A stretch of 64,000 nucleotides of DNA from Candidatus Puniceispirillum marinum IMCC1322 (GCF_000024465.1 NC_014010.1:2269001-2333000), one strand, 5' to 3'; shown: positions 9,252 to 18,683, numbered from the stretch's first letter. A program made the numbers and translations. The notes: generated from the letters alone by a model not told the origin.

Positions 9252-10706
9252 ATGCTAGAAGACATTATACCAGATCACATTATCCGTAACGGTCTGGTCA
9301 TTGATGGCAGTGGCACTGCGGGTGTGAAGGCTGATATCGCTATTGCGGGTGACCGGATTGTTGCCATTGGTGATCTGGCGCATAGTGACGCCGTACAGGT
9401 GACCGATGCAAGCGGGCTGGTGGTTGCGCCGGGTTTTATCGATGTGCATACGCATGATGATGCCGCGCTGATTATCAGGCCTGATATGGAAGCCAAGCTA
9501 AGCCAGGGCGTGACCACGGTGATCTGTGGTAATTGCGGCATTAGCGGTGCACCCTATGATCTGGATAGAGAGCCCCCCGGTTTGCTTCGGCTGGTGTTCA
9601 AATCCGAAGAATTTGTCGCGCCTGATCTTGCCAGCTATATGGCCAAGGTCGATGCTGCACAGCCCTCGGTCAATAGTGCGTTTCTGACTGGCCATACAAC
9701 ATTGCGTATGAATGCGATGGGCGAGGATCTGGATCGTCCCGCCACGCCTGATGAAATTGACTATATGAAAAGACAGCTTGCACAGGCACTGCGTGACGGG
9801 TCTATCGGCCTGTCAACGGGACTATTCTATGATCCGGCACATGCCGCGCCAACCGAGGAAGTTGTCGCCCTTGCTAGCGTGCTGGCGGATTATGACGGTA
9901 TTTATACAACGCATATGCGTGACGAAGCCGATCATGTTGTCGAAAGTGTCGAAGAATCTCTCTATATTGGTGCCAGCGCCAACGTACCTGTGGTCATTTC
10001 GCATCATAAATGTCAGGGGAAACAGAATTTCGGACGTAGTGCCGAAACCCTGAAAATTATGGCGGCGGCGCGTAAAACCCAATCCGTAGCGCTGGATATA
10101 TATCCCTATGAAGCCTGTTCAACTGTATTGAATGAAACCAATGTCATGGGCGCGTTACGCACCATCGTTACATGGTCTGATCCACATCCCGAGATGAGTG
10201 GTCGTGATCTGGATGATATCGCCGATGAGCTTGGCCTGAGTCCGCTTGAAGCGATGAAAAAGCTGATGCCAGGTGGTGCTATATATTTCATGATGGATGA
10301 AGCTGATATTGACCGGATCATGACGTCTGAAAATGCGATGATAGGGTCAGACGGCCTGCCTGAGGACGCACATCCGCACCCTCGCTTATGGGGTACCTTT
10401 CCGCGGGTGCTTGGGCATTATGTGCGTGAAAAGCAGCTTATGCCGCTATATGAAGCGGTGCATCGTATGACTGGCTTATCGGCAGGTAATTTCATGCTGA
10501 AAGACCGCGGTCTGATCATGCCTAGCTATTATGCCGACATCACGATTTTTGATCCTGATACAGTGATTGATAAAGCAACCTATGAAAAGCCAAAGCAATA
10601 TGCATCGGGTATTGAAGTGGTTATTGTCAATGGTCAGATAGCCTGGCAGAATGGTAGCGCCTCAAATGCGCGTGCTGGTAAAGTGTTAAAACGAACCGCT
10701 GCCTGA
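9252..10706 (+). CDS. N-acyl-D-amino-acid deacylase-type amidohydrolase
   Basis: A zinc-dependent amidohydrolase of the D-aminoacylase branch, hydrolysing N-acyl-D-amino acids or related amides. The metal site is visible in order: HTHDD (about residues 65-69), the bridging Cys of GNCGISGAP (about 96), the His of THMRDE, the HH of VISHHKCQG (about 249-257) and the Asp of IGSDGLPEDAHPHPR (about 365). A short beta domain at each end completes the fold, and 484 aa is the usual size. An AGGAGAAAC ribosome binding site precedes the ATG. It converges with the methyltransferase-nitrilase-RidA operon and may join it in nitrogen scavenging. Confidence 0.88.
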   Translation: MLEDIIPDHIIRNGLVIDGSGTAGVKADIAIAGDRIVAIGDLAHSDAVQVTDASGLVVAPGFIDVHTHDDAALIIRPDMEAKLSQGVTTVICGNCGISGAPYDLDREPPGLLRLVFKSEEFVAPDLASYMAKVDAAQPSVNSAFLTGHTTLRMNAMGEDLDRPATPDEIDYMKRQLAQALRDGSIGLSTGLFYDPAHAAPTEEVVALASVLADYDGIYTTHMRDEADHVVESVEESLYIGASANVPVVISHHKCQGKQNFGRSAETLKIMAAARKTQSVALDIYPYEACSTVLNETNVMGALRTIVTWSDPHPEMSGRDLDDIADELGLSPLEAMKKLMPGGAIYFMMDEADIDRIMTSENAMIGSDGLPEDAHPHPRLWGTFPRVLGHYVREKQLMPLYEAVHRMTGLSAGNFMLKDRGLIMPSYYADITIFDPDTVIDKATYEKPKQYASGIEVVIVNGQIAWQNGSASNARAGKVLKRTAA

Positions 10707-10715
10707 TTGGCTGAT

Positions 10716-11390
10716 TCAGGAATTGCGGGTGATTAAAAAGGTGTAATCCTCTTTCACCTCGCGCGTGGCGATCGCACGGGTAGGGCCAAAACGGGCACTT
10801 GCCTTGCTGATAAAATCATCGCGGTTAGCGTAAAAAATATTGTTGCTGATCTTGGTTTCAGGCGCGCATAGAAGATTAAGCGCCATGCCCATGCGGCTGT
10901 TCTGCCAGCAGGAATCCAAACAGGCAAACATATAGGCTTCCCAGCGCCGGGTATCGTCAATATGGCACAGGTTGAAGGTGCCTGAAAACACACTGAAATC
11001 GACAATTGAAACGGGCTTTTTGCCACATGTGAACAGATGTGACGCGGTTGGAAAATTATCCTGACATGCGGCGATCATCACTGGATTAATATCTAGCCCC
11101 ATATAGCGAAGATGGGCAAATTGTGGATGTGTGTTGATAAATTCTAGCATGGCACCGTATCCACAGCCGATATCAGCGATGCTAAGGGTGCGGGGGGCTG
11201 GCTTTTTCCATGCCACATGCCCGGTCACAACGGATAAAAGCGCTGCAAAGCGTACCATCTGATTTTGTCGTGAATTCCAGAACACGCCTTGCGGGGTACT
11301 GCCGCGTTCGTCTAACCGATCAGCATAGGCCTTGTTGAGGCTTCGTTCGATAAATGACTGGCTGATAGTGCGAAAGAGAGTTGGGAGCAT
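10716..11390 (-). CDS. SAM-dependent methyltransferase
   Basis: Class I methyltransferase. The SAM-binding motif I reads IADIGCGYGAMLEFI at about residues 71-85, followed by the acidic end of strand 2 in YMGLDINPVMI (about 96-106). The 224-residue length fits small-molecule or protein methyltransferases. The acceptor is unknown. It is the last gene of a minus-strand operon, starting 7 bases after the stop of the nitrilase-superfamily gene, so it may act on that enzyme's product or simply share the transcript. Confidence 0.82.
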   Translation of the reverse strand: MLPTLFRTISQSFIERSLNKAYADRLDERGSTPQGVFWNSRQNQMVRFAALLSVVTGHVAWKKPAPRTLSIADIGCGYGAMLEFINTHPQFAHLRYMGLDINPVMIAACQDNFPTASHLFTCGKKPVSIVDFSVFSGTFNLCHIDDTRRWEAYMFACLDSCWQNSRMGMALNLLCAPETKISNNIFYANRDDFISKASARFGPTRAIATREVKEDYTFLITRNS

Positions 11391-11397
11391 ATTTTGC

Positions 11398-12240
11398 CTA
11401 ACCTGACTTTAGTGGCAGGGCATAATCGTCAAGCCGGTCTCGCAGGAATGCATAGTCACGGCGCGCATCACGCATCATGCCTTTATTGAGCGTCACGAAT
11501 TTGAAATCTTCATGTGTTTCTGCAAATGTGACAGGCGCAATGGTGTCATCCATCCACGGCCAGCAGAATAGAGAATGGCCATAATCTGAACCTGCACGAT
11601 TAAGCGACATAAAAAACACCTGGTTCTCAATAGCGCGGGTTGTTGCAAAGGCATGCCACGACGGAAATGATGGATCACGGAAATAGGCGCCAGAATGCAA
11701 GATGACATCGACATCATGATCAACTGCCAAAGTACGAGTTAGTTCGGGCATACGAATATCATAGCAGATGATCGGGGCAAGACAGAATCCCTTTACCCTG
11801 AAGGTGAATAAATGCGAACCACATGAGAAATAGTCCTTTTCCATCGACGCACCATAATGTGCTAAATGGAGTTTGTCATAATGCCCGATGAGTTCACCAT
11901 CCGGATTGACAATTGCCACGCAAATGAAATAGCCGTTCTGATCCTTTCGGGCAAAGCTGTAGCTGATAAATACGCCAAATTCGCGGGCGACATCGCGCCA
12001 AATTTCAAAAGATACACCCGTTAGTGGCTCGGCAAGCTGGTCTAAACAGTCAAAGCTTGCACGTGCGTAATCAATGCTTGAAAGTTCAGGCAAAACAACA
12101 AGGTCAGCATGCTGATGTGATAACTGGTGCCGAATTTTTTTAGCCGTTACGGCTAAGTGCGTATCGCGCTCGGCGGCTAAGGTCATTGCCGGGATGTCAA
12201 TTTGGCATCCCAACAGTGTCATTGTATCTTTCGCTGTCAT
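11398..12240 (-). CDS. Carbon-nitrogen hydrolase (nitrilase superfamily)
   Basis: A cytoplasmic amidase or carbamoylase of the nitrilase superfamily. The Glu-Lys-Cys catalytic triad is visible: Glu in VVLPELSS (about residue 48), Lys in HYDKLHLAHYG (about 122) and Cys in IICYDIRMPEL (about 158). The 280-residue length is typical of the omega-amidase and N-carbamoyl-amino-acid hydrolase branches. The substrate is not readable. Its neighbours in the operon are a RidA protein upstream (29-base gap) and a methyltransferase downstream (7-base gap), a mix often seen in amine and pyrimidine-type nitrogen catabolism. Confidence 0.88.
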   Translation of the reverse strand: MTAKDTMTLLGCQIDIPAMTLAAERDTHLAVTAKKIRHQLSHQHADLVVLPELSSIDYARASFDCLDQLAEPLTGVSFEIWRDVAREFGVFISYSFARKDQNGYFICVAIVNPDGELIGHYDKLHLAHYGASMEKDYFSCGSHLFTFRVKGFCLAPIICYDIRMPELTRTLAVDHDVDVILHSGAYFRDPSFPSWHAFATTRAIENQVFFMSLNRAGSDYGHSLFCWPWMDDTIAPVTFAETHEDFKFVTLNKGMMRDARRDYAFLRDRLDDYALPLKSG

Positions 12241-12269
12241 ATCTGTTACCCTCTAAAGTGATAGAGTAG

Positions 12270-12617
12270 CTATGATTTTGCGGCGATTATCGTGATTTCG
12301 ACAAGTAGTTCTTCCGAGGCCATTTCGACACGGCCACAGGCACGTGCAGGCGCGGCGCCATCGGGAACCCAGGCTTCCCAGACTTTATTCATGGCATCAA
12401 AATCTTCCATTGATTTTAACCATACGACCGCCTGTAACAGATGCCGCTTTGAACTACCGGCTTCGGCTAGCAAGGCATCGACTCGTGACAAAGCTTCGGT
12501 GGTTTGGGCTTCGATTGTGTCACCGCGATTGCCAACCTGGCCACATAGATAGATGGTTTCATTATGCGTTACGATTTTGCTCATACGCTGGCTGGTATGC
12601 ATACGTTCAATGGTCAT
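12270..12617 (-). CDS. RidA-family protein (enamine/imine deaminase)
   Basis: A Rid-family protein (YjgF/YER057c/UK114), which hydrolyses reactive enamine or imine intermediates made by PLP enzymes. I chose the ATG at 12617 because AGGAG lies just upstream and the family sequence starts there (MTIERMHTSQRMSKI). The family core is seen as TIYLCGQVGN, and the substrate-anchoring Arg lies in the C-terminal APARACGRVEMASEE. The protein is 115 aa with this start. It leads the operon with the nitrilase-type hydrolase and methyltransferase. Confidence 0.88.
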   Translation of the reverse strand: MTIERMHTSQRMSKIVTHNETIYLCGQVGNRGDTIEAQTTEALSRVDALLAEAGSSKRHLLQAVVWLKSMEDFDAMNKVWEAWVPDGAAPARACGRVEMASEELLVEITIIAAKS

Positions 12618-12755
12618 CTGGTAAACTCCTGTAACAGCTAACTGCTTTTTAATGGTAAAAGCCAAGCTATACTAATGTGAAAGATATGCCTAGATTGTGT
12701 TTGATATGCGAAAAGGGAAACGCATCTCGAGTAGCTGATGACCTTTCATAATAAT

Positions 12756-12977
12756 TTAATAATGCGGTGGTGGCACGTCCTCATCGGCGGTCAGAATACC
12801 ACTGTCAGTTGGAACATTTTGTAATTTGCTTTTGAGGTTGCCTATGTCTATGCGCAGGCGTTCAATTTCCTTTTGCTGGGCATAAAGCTCGTCGCTCATC
12901 TGCGATAGTTCAGCTTGCAGGATGGCAGTTTGCTCTTCAAGGTTTTTGATTTTTGTGTCCATAGCCCTTTTTAGCAT
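12756..12977 (-). CDS. slyX: SlyX-family coiled-coil protein
   Basis: A short, almost wholly helical protein with heptad repeats from about residue 6 to 57 and the proline-aromatic tail DVPPPHY that marks the SlyX family. SlyX proteins are widespread, and their function is still unclear. Two starts are possible, 12977 or 12962 (MDTKIKN), and the second fits the family start better. It is divergent from metC, with about 140 bases between them. Confidence 0.8.
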   Translation of the reverse strand: MLKRAMDTKIKNLEEQTAILQAELSQMSDELYAQQKEIERLRIDIGNLKSKLQNVPTDSGILTADEDVPPPHY

Positions 12978-13115
12978 TGTTCAGCGACTGTGCAAGATGT
13001 GACATATATAACCAAGCGCCAAATGGTAATGTTTTTTGCGTGACTTGACGGCGCGCATAACCATATGGTTTTTGTAATCATGCCGGATGTCCGGTGACTG
13101 ACATAGGAAATCGAT

Positions 13116-14264
13116 ATGGACTGGCGTACTAAATTACTTGATCCAACCCCACAAGCACGTAATGACTTCACCGCTTTGACCACACCTATCTATCGGGGCT
13201 CAACGGTTGTTTTTGACAGTCAGGAAAAGGTAAGTGACGATTGGCAACATGCTGAGAATGGCTATTCCTATGGGCTTTATGGAACGCCAACAACACTTGA
13301 ACTTGCCGCGCGCATCGCCACTATCGAGGGGGCGCATCGCACCTTTATCGTCCCTGGTGGGCAGGCCGCCATTGCGCTTGTCTATATGGCATTCTGCAAA
13401 GCGGGGAGTCATGCGCTTGTCCCTTTTTCAGCCTACGGCCCTAACCGAGAAATGGCCGAAGGGATGTTGCGTGATTTTGGCGTAGAGGTTGAAGCTTATG
13501 ATCCGTTAATCGGTGGTGATATCAGCACTCTGATCCGGGATAATACAACGCTGATCTGGTGTGAAAGTCCCGGGTCGGTGACGATGGAAGTTCAGGATGT
13601 CCCCGCCATTGTTGCGGCAGCCCATAGCCGAGACGTTTCGGTGGCGCTTGATAATACCTATGCCGCTGGCGTGCTGTTTGATGCCTTTGCGCATGATGTT
13701 GATGTCAGTATTCAGGCCTTAACCAAATATGTTGGCGGGCATAGCGACTTGCTTTTAGGGTCAGTATCATCACGTGATGCGCGCGCTTATAATGCACTAG
13801 GTTCAGTTTATCGCCAGCTGGGTCTGGCGGTATCGCCAGATGATTGTTCACTGGCGTTACGTGGCTTGCAGACGTTGGCGGTGCGCCTTGAACATCTTGA
13901 AAAATCGACATTGAAGGTGGCGCACTGGCTGGCGGATCATAAAAGTATCGCCAAGGTGTTTCATCCTGCCTTGCCAACCTGTCCGGGGCATGCACAGTGG
14001 CAACGCGATTTCAAAGGCTCGGCAAGCGTATTTTCTTTTCTATTTAATGATGATGCTACCCCACAACAGGTCGTGAATTTTTTGAATGCCTTGGCTATTT
14101 TCAAAATAGGCCTTAGCTGGGGTGGTGTAACAAGCCTTGCGGTTGTTTATCCTGACCTTGATCGACCGGGACAAGATTTTGGTGGCAGGTTGGTTAGGTT
14201 GAACATTGGTCTGGAAAGTCCTGATGATCTGATAGCTGATCTTGAGCAGGCTATTGCTGGGTAA
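13116..14264 (+). CDS. metC: Cystathionine beta-lyase (PLP enzyme)
   Basis: PLP-dependent lyase of the Cys/Met metabolism family, cleaving cystathionine to homocysteine, pyruvate and ammonia. The alphaproteobacterial MetC start (DPTPQARNDFTALTTPIYRG, about residues 9-28) and the PLP-lysine region ALTKYVGGHSDLLLGS (Lys about residue 204) are visible, and LDNTYAAG (about 176) holds the PLP-binding Asp. At 382 aa it is full length. It stands alone between slyX and the winged-helix gene. Other family members (gamma-lyases) are possible, but the N-terminus favours MetC. Confidence 0.88.
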   Translation: MDWRTKLLDPTPQARNDFTALTTPIYRGSTVVFDSQEKVSDDWQHAENGYSYGLYGTPTTLELAARIATIEGAHRTFIVPGGQAAIALVYMAFCKAGSHALVPFSAYGPNREMAEGMLRDFGVEVEAYDPLIGGDISTLIRDNTTLIWCESPGSVTMEVQDVPAIVAAAHSRDVSVALDNTYAAGVLFDAFAHDVDVSIQALTKYVGGHSDLLLGSVSSRDARAYNALGSVYRQLGLAVSPDDCSLALRGLQTLAVRLEHLEKSTLKVAHWLADHKSIAKVFHPALPTCPGHAQWQRDFKGSASVFSFLFNDDATPQQVVNFLNALAIFKIGLSWGGVTSLAVVYPDLDRPGQDFGGRLVRLNIGLESPDDLIADLEQAIAG

Positions 14265-14460
14265 TTTAATCAGACCCTATCATCAGGCTTTTCATCAGTG
14301 ATAAACACTCTTGGATGCGAGCTGTCTAGCTTTTGGATCCCATGAGGCGCTTGACCAGCATGACTTGAAATATGGATGCCTTATGCATTATCCGACGCTG
14401 GCATTGTTAGGTGCCAGTTATGATTATTTAAGAGGTGAGTCAAAGATGTATTAGGTTTGG

Positions 14461-14757
14461 CTAAACATCCTTTGCTACAATATGATATAATCCAGACCGA
14501 ACTGAACCAACTTTTTTGATGAACCCGTTTTTGATCAGTGTCTGGAATGACCGGTACAATGTCGGGCTGGGAATAGACTGAGTCAGTCCATGATTGCGAA
14601 TATCATCAAGATGCACTGGTTGGTCTTTGTCGCCTTTAAGCAACACCAATGTTGAAATGACCTTTTTATCAATTTCGGTCAGCGCAGAAATTTGAAGATC
14701 ATGTTCCATCTCAGCAAGCAGTTGCCGTAAATTTGCATAATGGGTGAATGAAGACAT
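14461..14757 (-). CDS. Winged-helix DNA-binding protein (MarR-like), paralog of 6441-6737
   Basis: A 98-residue regulator with the same layout as the protein at 6441-6737: an N-terminal helix, then a helix-turn-helix (SIPSPTLYRSFQTLIKNGF, about residues 65-83) and a wing (VGSVRSGLYHIV). I place the start at 14757 because GAGGAG lies just upstream, although the frame is open further. It follows a membrane protein gene by 10 bases in the same direction, so the two probably share a transcript. Confidence 0.75.
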   Translation of the reverse strand: MSSFTHYANLRQLLAEMEHDLQISALTEIDKKVISTLVLLKGDKDQPVHLDDIRNHGLTQSIPSPTLYRSFQTLIKNGFIKKVGSVRSGLYHIVAKDV

Positions 14758-14767
14758 TTCTATCTCC

Positions 14768-15379
14768 TCATCTATTTTCGAAATATCTACCATAACGAAA
14801 TAGTATAATGAGGACAAACATTGAAACGATAAGACCTAAAGTATCACCAATGATATATATTAAGCTAAGCTCGACTATTCTGCCAATATTCAAACTGTCA
14901 TCTGTAAAGTAAATACCACTTAACAAATTAATAAATGACGCCAAAAAGCCAGCAAATAAGACGTTGCGCCAGCTTTTCATTTTACCCGATGGATAGACAT
15001 TCATTTTCATTAGTTTGAGAAATTCAAAAGCAATGACCGCTGACGCCGAACTCACTAAGCAATGTATATAAAGCGCCGGCTCGTGATGCGTTACGGGTGC
15101 ATAGAGATACGTGCTAATCATTGTCGCGGGAAAAAGTGCCAGAATGGCTTTGGGGCCAAGTAACCAAGCAGAGATTACGCGAACCGAATGTGGTAGAAAT
15201 AATATACTGGCATATGATGTGGGCTCACCAAAAAAGGCTCGTTGAAGCGGGAATGTAACACTCGCCTGTAAAACAAACAGGCCAATATAGGTGATTATGA
15301 CGACAACAAACCAATGTGTGCTGATCGCGGTTAGTGTGGATTTGATAATGTTATATGAAATTTTAATCTTGTGCTTCAT
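14768..15379 (-). CDS. Integral membrane protein, MASE1-like
   Basis: A 203-residue membrane protein with about six helices. The pattern SILFLPHSVRVISAWLLGPK at about residues 58-77 resembles the MASE1 sensory membrane domain (a Pro-His/Arg motif after the second helix), but no output domain is attached. It precedes the winged-helix gene by 10 bases, suggesting a membrane partner for that regulator. The function is unknown, and the MASE1 link is a resemblance only. Confidence 0.6.
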   Translation of the reverse strand: MKHKIKISYNIIKSTLTAISTHWFVVVIITYIGLFVLQASVTFPLQRAFFGEPTSYASILFLPHSVRVISAWLLGPKAILALFPATMISTYLYAPVTHHEPALYIHCLVSSASAVIAFEFLKLMKMNVYPSGKMKSWRNVLFAGFLASFINLLSGIYFTDDSLNIGRIVELSLIYIIGDTLGLIVSMFVLIILFRYGRYFENR

Positions 15380-15516
15380 TTAACTATAGTATGACTAAAA
15401 GTTAATATTAAATTTGAGGCCTAGCATACTATGATCATGTATTGGTGTGTCAACTTATATGGCTCTATATGATGTTAATTTTAGAAATATGTCTAATTTA
15501 TAATGTAAAAATAAAT

Positions 15517-16560
15517 CTAATTCTGAATTAGTGCGGCGCTCCATTCGCGTAGAAAATGCGCTTTTTTCATTCGATCAAGAAATACCAGCAAGCCTGAATC
15601 AAGCCGGATTGGTTTGCGGTTAGCCAGCTTGTCTATGACCGAATTATTCAAGGCAGGTAATTTGGCTTCTGTATCAAGGATTGATTGCCCGTCAGGACTT
15701 ACTAGAAAATCTAAAAAGCGGATGCCGCCAACTGGGTTTTTCGATGTTATGGGAATAATAGCTGTGCGAAGAAGGATATGCGTATAGTCTTCAAACGCGA
15801 CGATCTGTGCATTGCTGTCGGCTGGCAGGGTGGCGTTGGCGTAACTACCCAGAAGATTATAGGCAAGTGCCAGATCGCCCTTTTCAACAGCTTCGATCAT
15901 TTTGCTGGTACAGCAATAAAGCTTGGCATTGAGCCGCCCCATCACCTCGGCTAGGCGCCAGAAGGTGTCAGACTGGCGCGCATCCTGTGTCGAAAACAGA
16001 TAGCCTGCCCCTGATGTTTCGGGATTATAGGTGCCAATCCGGTCTTTGAAGATGCTCGCATTGTTTCGAATAAGTGCTAGCATTTCACGGCGTGTGCGGG
16101 GCACAGGCAGATTGGCAAAATCCTTTTTTGAAATAAGCATGACAACAGGCTCAAGCGCAAAACCAAACACTTCGGTGCGCCAGCGTGCCCAGCTTGGCAC
16201 CAAGCTGGTTTGGGTTGAATTAACGGCCTTTGTAAAACCGTCATTGGCAAGCTTCATTTGCAAATCCATGGCCGAGGAAATAACCAGATCAAAAGGCTGC
16301 TTTTCGGAGGCAATAGCCGCATAAATATTAGCGGTCGATGCGGTGACATAATGCACGCCAAGATCGGGATTGCGTTTAATAAAGCCGTTTATTACTGGTT
16401 TGAAACGGTCACTATCTGTCGATGACAAAATACGGATAACCGAAGCGGCATTGCTAGTGCCAAAGCGTTCCTGATACTCAATTTCAAAAGCCATAGCAGA
16501 CTGGATGCCAGTCAATAAGCATAGCAGACCTAACAGACTGGCAAATACAGAACTGCGCAT
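15517..16560 (-). CDS. Periplasmic substrate-binding protein of TctDE-associated type
   Basis: A periplasmic binding protein of the iron/spermidine-like fold (SBP type 2). A Sec signal peptide covers about residues 1-24 (cleavage after AMA). The mature protein begins with the IRILSSTDSDRFKPVINGF pattern, and further family stretches include FDLVISSAMDLQMKLANDG. No ABC permease or ATPase is linked to it. Its start overlaps the end of the histidine kinase gene by 31 bases, so it is the third gene of a response regulator-kinase-binding protein operon. The likely role is to sense a ligand for the kinase rather than to transport it. Length 347 aa. Confidence 0.82.
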   Translation of the reverse strand: MRSSVFASLLGLLCLLTGIQSAMAFEIEYQERFGTSNAASVIRILSSTDSDRFKPVINGFIKRNPDLGVHYVTASTANIYAAIASEKQPFDLVISSAMDLQMKLANDGFTKAVNSTQTSLVPSWARWRTEVFGFALEPVVMLISKKDFANLPVPRTRREMLALIRNNASIFKDRIGTYNPETSGAGYLFSTQDARQSDTFWRLAEVMGRLNAKLYCCTSKMIEAVEKGDLALAYNLLGSYANATLPADSNAQIVAFEDYTHILLRTAIIPITSKNPVGGIRFLDFLVSPDGQSILDTEAKLPALNNSVIDKLANRKPIRLDSGLLVFLDRMKKAHFLREWSAALIQN

Positions 16561-17963
16561 GCGCCATCTCCCTTGTTATTTTTAAGTGTGAACGTGCCAT
16601 GTAATGCGGTGCATATTTCCCAAACAATTGCCAATCCGAGCCCGGAGCCAATAACATCATCAACATTACTGCCACGTTTAAAACGCTGTTTCAGTCCTCT
16701 TTGATTGACACCTTTGATACCGCGCCCCTGGTCTCTGACAGTGATTTTAGCCATATTATTGCTGGTGCCTAAAGACACATGAATGGTCTGATCTGGCTCA
16801 GAATATTTGATCGCATTGTCTAGCATATTGCGTAGCGCCACCTCGACAAGCACCCTATCAGCCATGATAAAAATAGAAGCATCAGTGTCAAAATTAGAGG
16901 TAATGTTAATGTCCCTTAGACTGGCCACGGGTTGGATATTTTCGACAATATTTTGAATGACAAGGTTTAGATCAAGCCGCAATTCATCCGCTTGTTCTGC
17001 ACGGTATAGGACAATGGCGTGGTCAAGTAACTGGCTGGCAGACCGGCTGCTTTGATCAACCGCCTGCATAATATTGCGCAGATGCTCACGACTATGTACA
17101 TTGGTTGATTTGCTCAATGCCAGCTGACTTTCTGATTTTACAAGGGATAAGGGGGTGCGGATATGATGTGCCGCTTCAGCAATAAAGGTTTCGGTTTGTC
17201 GCAAAGTTGTTCTTAGGCGGGCAATAAAGCCATTCAACGATTGCACAAGCGGCGCTAATTCTTCAGGTGTTGGGTGGCGTACAGGGCGCAAATCATTGGG
17301 CCCGCGGCGGCTAACAGCGTCAGCTAGTAATTTGATAGGGCGCAAAAATGAAGTTGTCACAAATAGTGCCATGAAGATGGCAAAGCCGAAAAAGCTAATC
17401 CCAATGATGCTGGCTGTGCGCGAAATATCTCGGATAATTGTTTCCTGAAATAATTGTGTTTGGGCAATTGTGATGCGCACAAATTTGGTTTTACCGCGCA
17501 CCACGAAACCGCGATGAATGGTTGCTTGCCGAAGTTTGCTGTCGCGAAAAACAACCGAGCTGAAAACAGGACGATCTTCCTGCTGCGGCATGATGTTCGG
17601 TGCGAGATCCTCGTAGCCGGTCAGAAACGCACCATCAAGATCGATTCGGTAATAGACCTTATCTTCACTGGTTGCCCCAAGCATGGTGAAAATATGATAG
17701 GGCAAATCGATCTCTACATCATCTTCAGTCGTGCGGGTCTGTTCGAGGATCGACAAGGCAGCGGTTTCAAGTAGCGCATCCTGTGTTGCCTGAACCGCGT
17801 GGGTTGTGACATTGCGCATGGTGAAAAACAGTAAAGCCGAAATAACGATGGCGGTCACGACCAGTGGCAGTAAAAGCCGCCAACGTAGCGAAACAGGTTT
17901 TCGTTCAACTGATTTCATGCCCAATGGTTTCATACCCGCTGGTTTCATGTCCGGTGATGTCAT
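16530..17963 (-). CDS. tctE: Sensor histidine kinase (TctE type)
   Basis: Membrane histidine kinase that phosphorylates the adjacent OmpR-type regulator. It has a cytoplasmic leader, TM1 (about residues 31-50), a periplasmic TctE-type sensor domain, TM2 (about 190-210), HAMP, and an H-box with the phospho-His in FIAEAAHHIRTPLSLVKSES (about residues 266-285). The N box (LRNMLDNAIKYSEP) and the G box (GSGLGLAIVWEI) follow. The leader has tandem MKPAGMKPLGMKS units, so the true start may lie a little downstream. It overlaps the regulator gene by 4 bases and the binding-protein gene by 31. It probably controls the divergent tctCBA operon. Confidence 0.9.
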   Translation of the reverse strand: MTSPDMKPAGMKPLGMKSVERKPVSLRWRLLLPLVVTAIVISALLFFTMRNVTTHAVQATQDALLETAALSILEQTRTTEDDVEIDLPYHIFTMLGATSEDKVYYRIDLDGAFLTGYEDLAPNIMPQQEDRPVFSSVVFRDSKLRQATIHRGFVVRGKTKFVRITIAQTQLFQETIIRDISRTASIIGISFFGFAIFMALFVTTSFLRPIKLLADAVSRRGPNDLRPVRHPTPEELAPLVQSLNGFIARLRTTLRQTETFIAEAAHHIRTPLSLVKSESQLALSKSTNVHSREHLRNIMQAVDQSSRSASQLLDHAIVLYRAEQADELRLDLNLVIQNIVENIQPVASLRDINITSNFDTDASIFIMADRVLVEVALRNMLDNAIKYSEPDQTIHVSLGTSNNMAKITVRDQGRGIKGVNQRGLKQRFKRGSNVDDVIGSGLGLAIVWEICTALHGTFTLKNNKGDGACAVLYLPVC

Positions 17964-18625
17964 GATTGAGTTAACTTATAACCGATGCCGCGCATGGTCT
18001 GGATATAGACATTACAACCAACCAGTTTTTTCCGAACACGTGCAATATAAACTTCGATTGCATTTTCGCTGATCGTCTCGGAAATGTTGAAAATGCGGTC
18101 TGTCAGTTGTTCCTTTGTGAACAGGATATCCGGTGCATTCATGAATATCTCTAACAGACGTAACTCACGGTTGCGCAGCATATGGCTGGTTTCGGGCGTT
18201 TGTAATTCGGCGGTTAGAGGATTCAAAGCAATATCACCAAAGACAAGTTGTGTTTGAGTGGTGCCCGTATGACGTCGCAGAACCGCCCGACAGCGCGCTT
18301 CAAGCTCGGCAAAGTCGAATGGCTTGATGATATAATCATCTGCGCCAATATCCAGCAGATCCACCTTGTCGGACACTTCGGATCGTGCGGTCATCACAAT
18401 GATGGGCAATGATATTTTTTGTGATCGAAGCGAACGCAGAAATGTTCGCCCATCTCCATCAGGAAGCATAATATCGAGCAACATAATATCATAATGCGTG
18501 AGTGATCTGAGCTCTTCGGCAAGTTTGACGGTTTCCGCGATGTCGGCATTATGGCCTTGCAAGGTGAAATGATCAGCCAGTGATTTTGCCAGTTTTGCTG
18601 TATCTTCGACTATTAATATTTTCAC
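17960..18625 (-). CDS. tctD: Response regulator (OmpR family, TctD type)
   Basis: Two-domain transcription factor. The receiver has acidic residues near the start (VEDTAKL), the phospho-acceptor Asp51 in LLDIMLPDGDG, and Lys in DDYIIKPFDFAELEAR (about residue 101). The C-terminal winged helix has the OmpR pattern ENAIEVYIARVRKKL. At 221 aa it is full length. It is the first gene of the sensor operon and is divergent from tctC, with a 106-base gap holding an inverted repeat. It likely activates the transporter operon when the kinase and binding protein see the substrate. Confidence 0.93.
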   Translation of the reverse strand: MKILIVEDTAKLAKSLADHFTLQGHNADIAETVKLAEELRSLTHYDIMLLDIMLPDGDGRTFLRSLRSQKISLPIIVMTARSEVSDKVDLLDIGADDYIIKPFDFAELEARCRAVLRRHTGTTQTQLVFGDIALNPLTAELQTPETSHMLRNRELRLLEIFMNAPDILFTKEQLTDRIFNISETISENAIEVYIARVRKKLVGCNVYIQTMRGIGYKLTQS

Positions 18626-18683
18626 ATCTAATTTATTTCGTGTCAGGTTTATGTCAGCTTCGTAGTGAATAGTATGAAAGAGT

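Noticed and set aside
12971-13183. Minus-strand frame before metC that might mask an RNA gene
   Set aside because: No cloverleaf or T-loop sequence was found in the region, and the frame overlaps the metC start.
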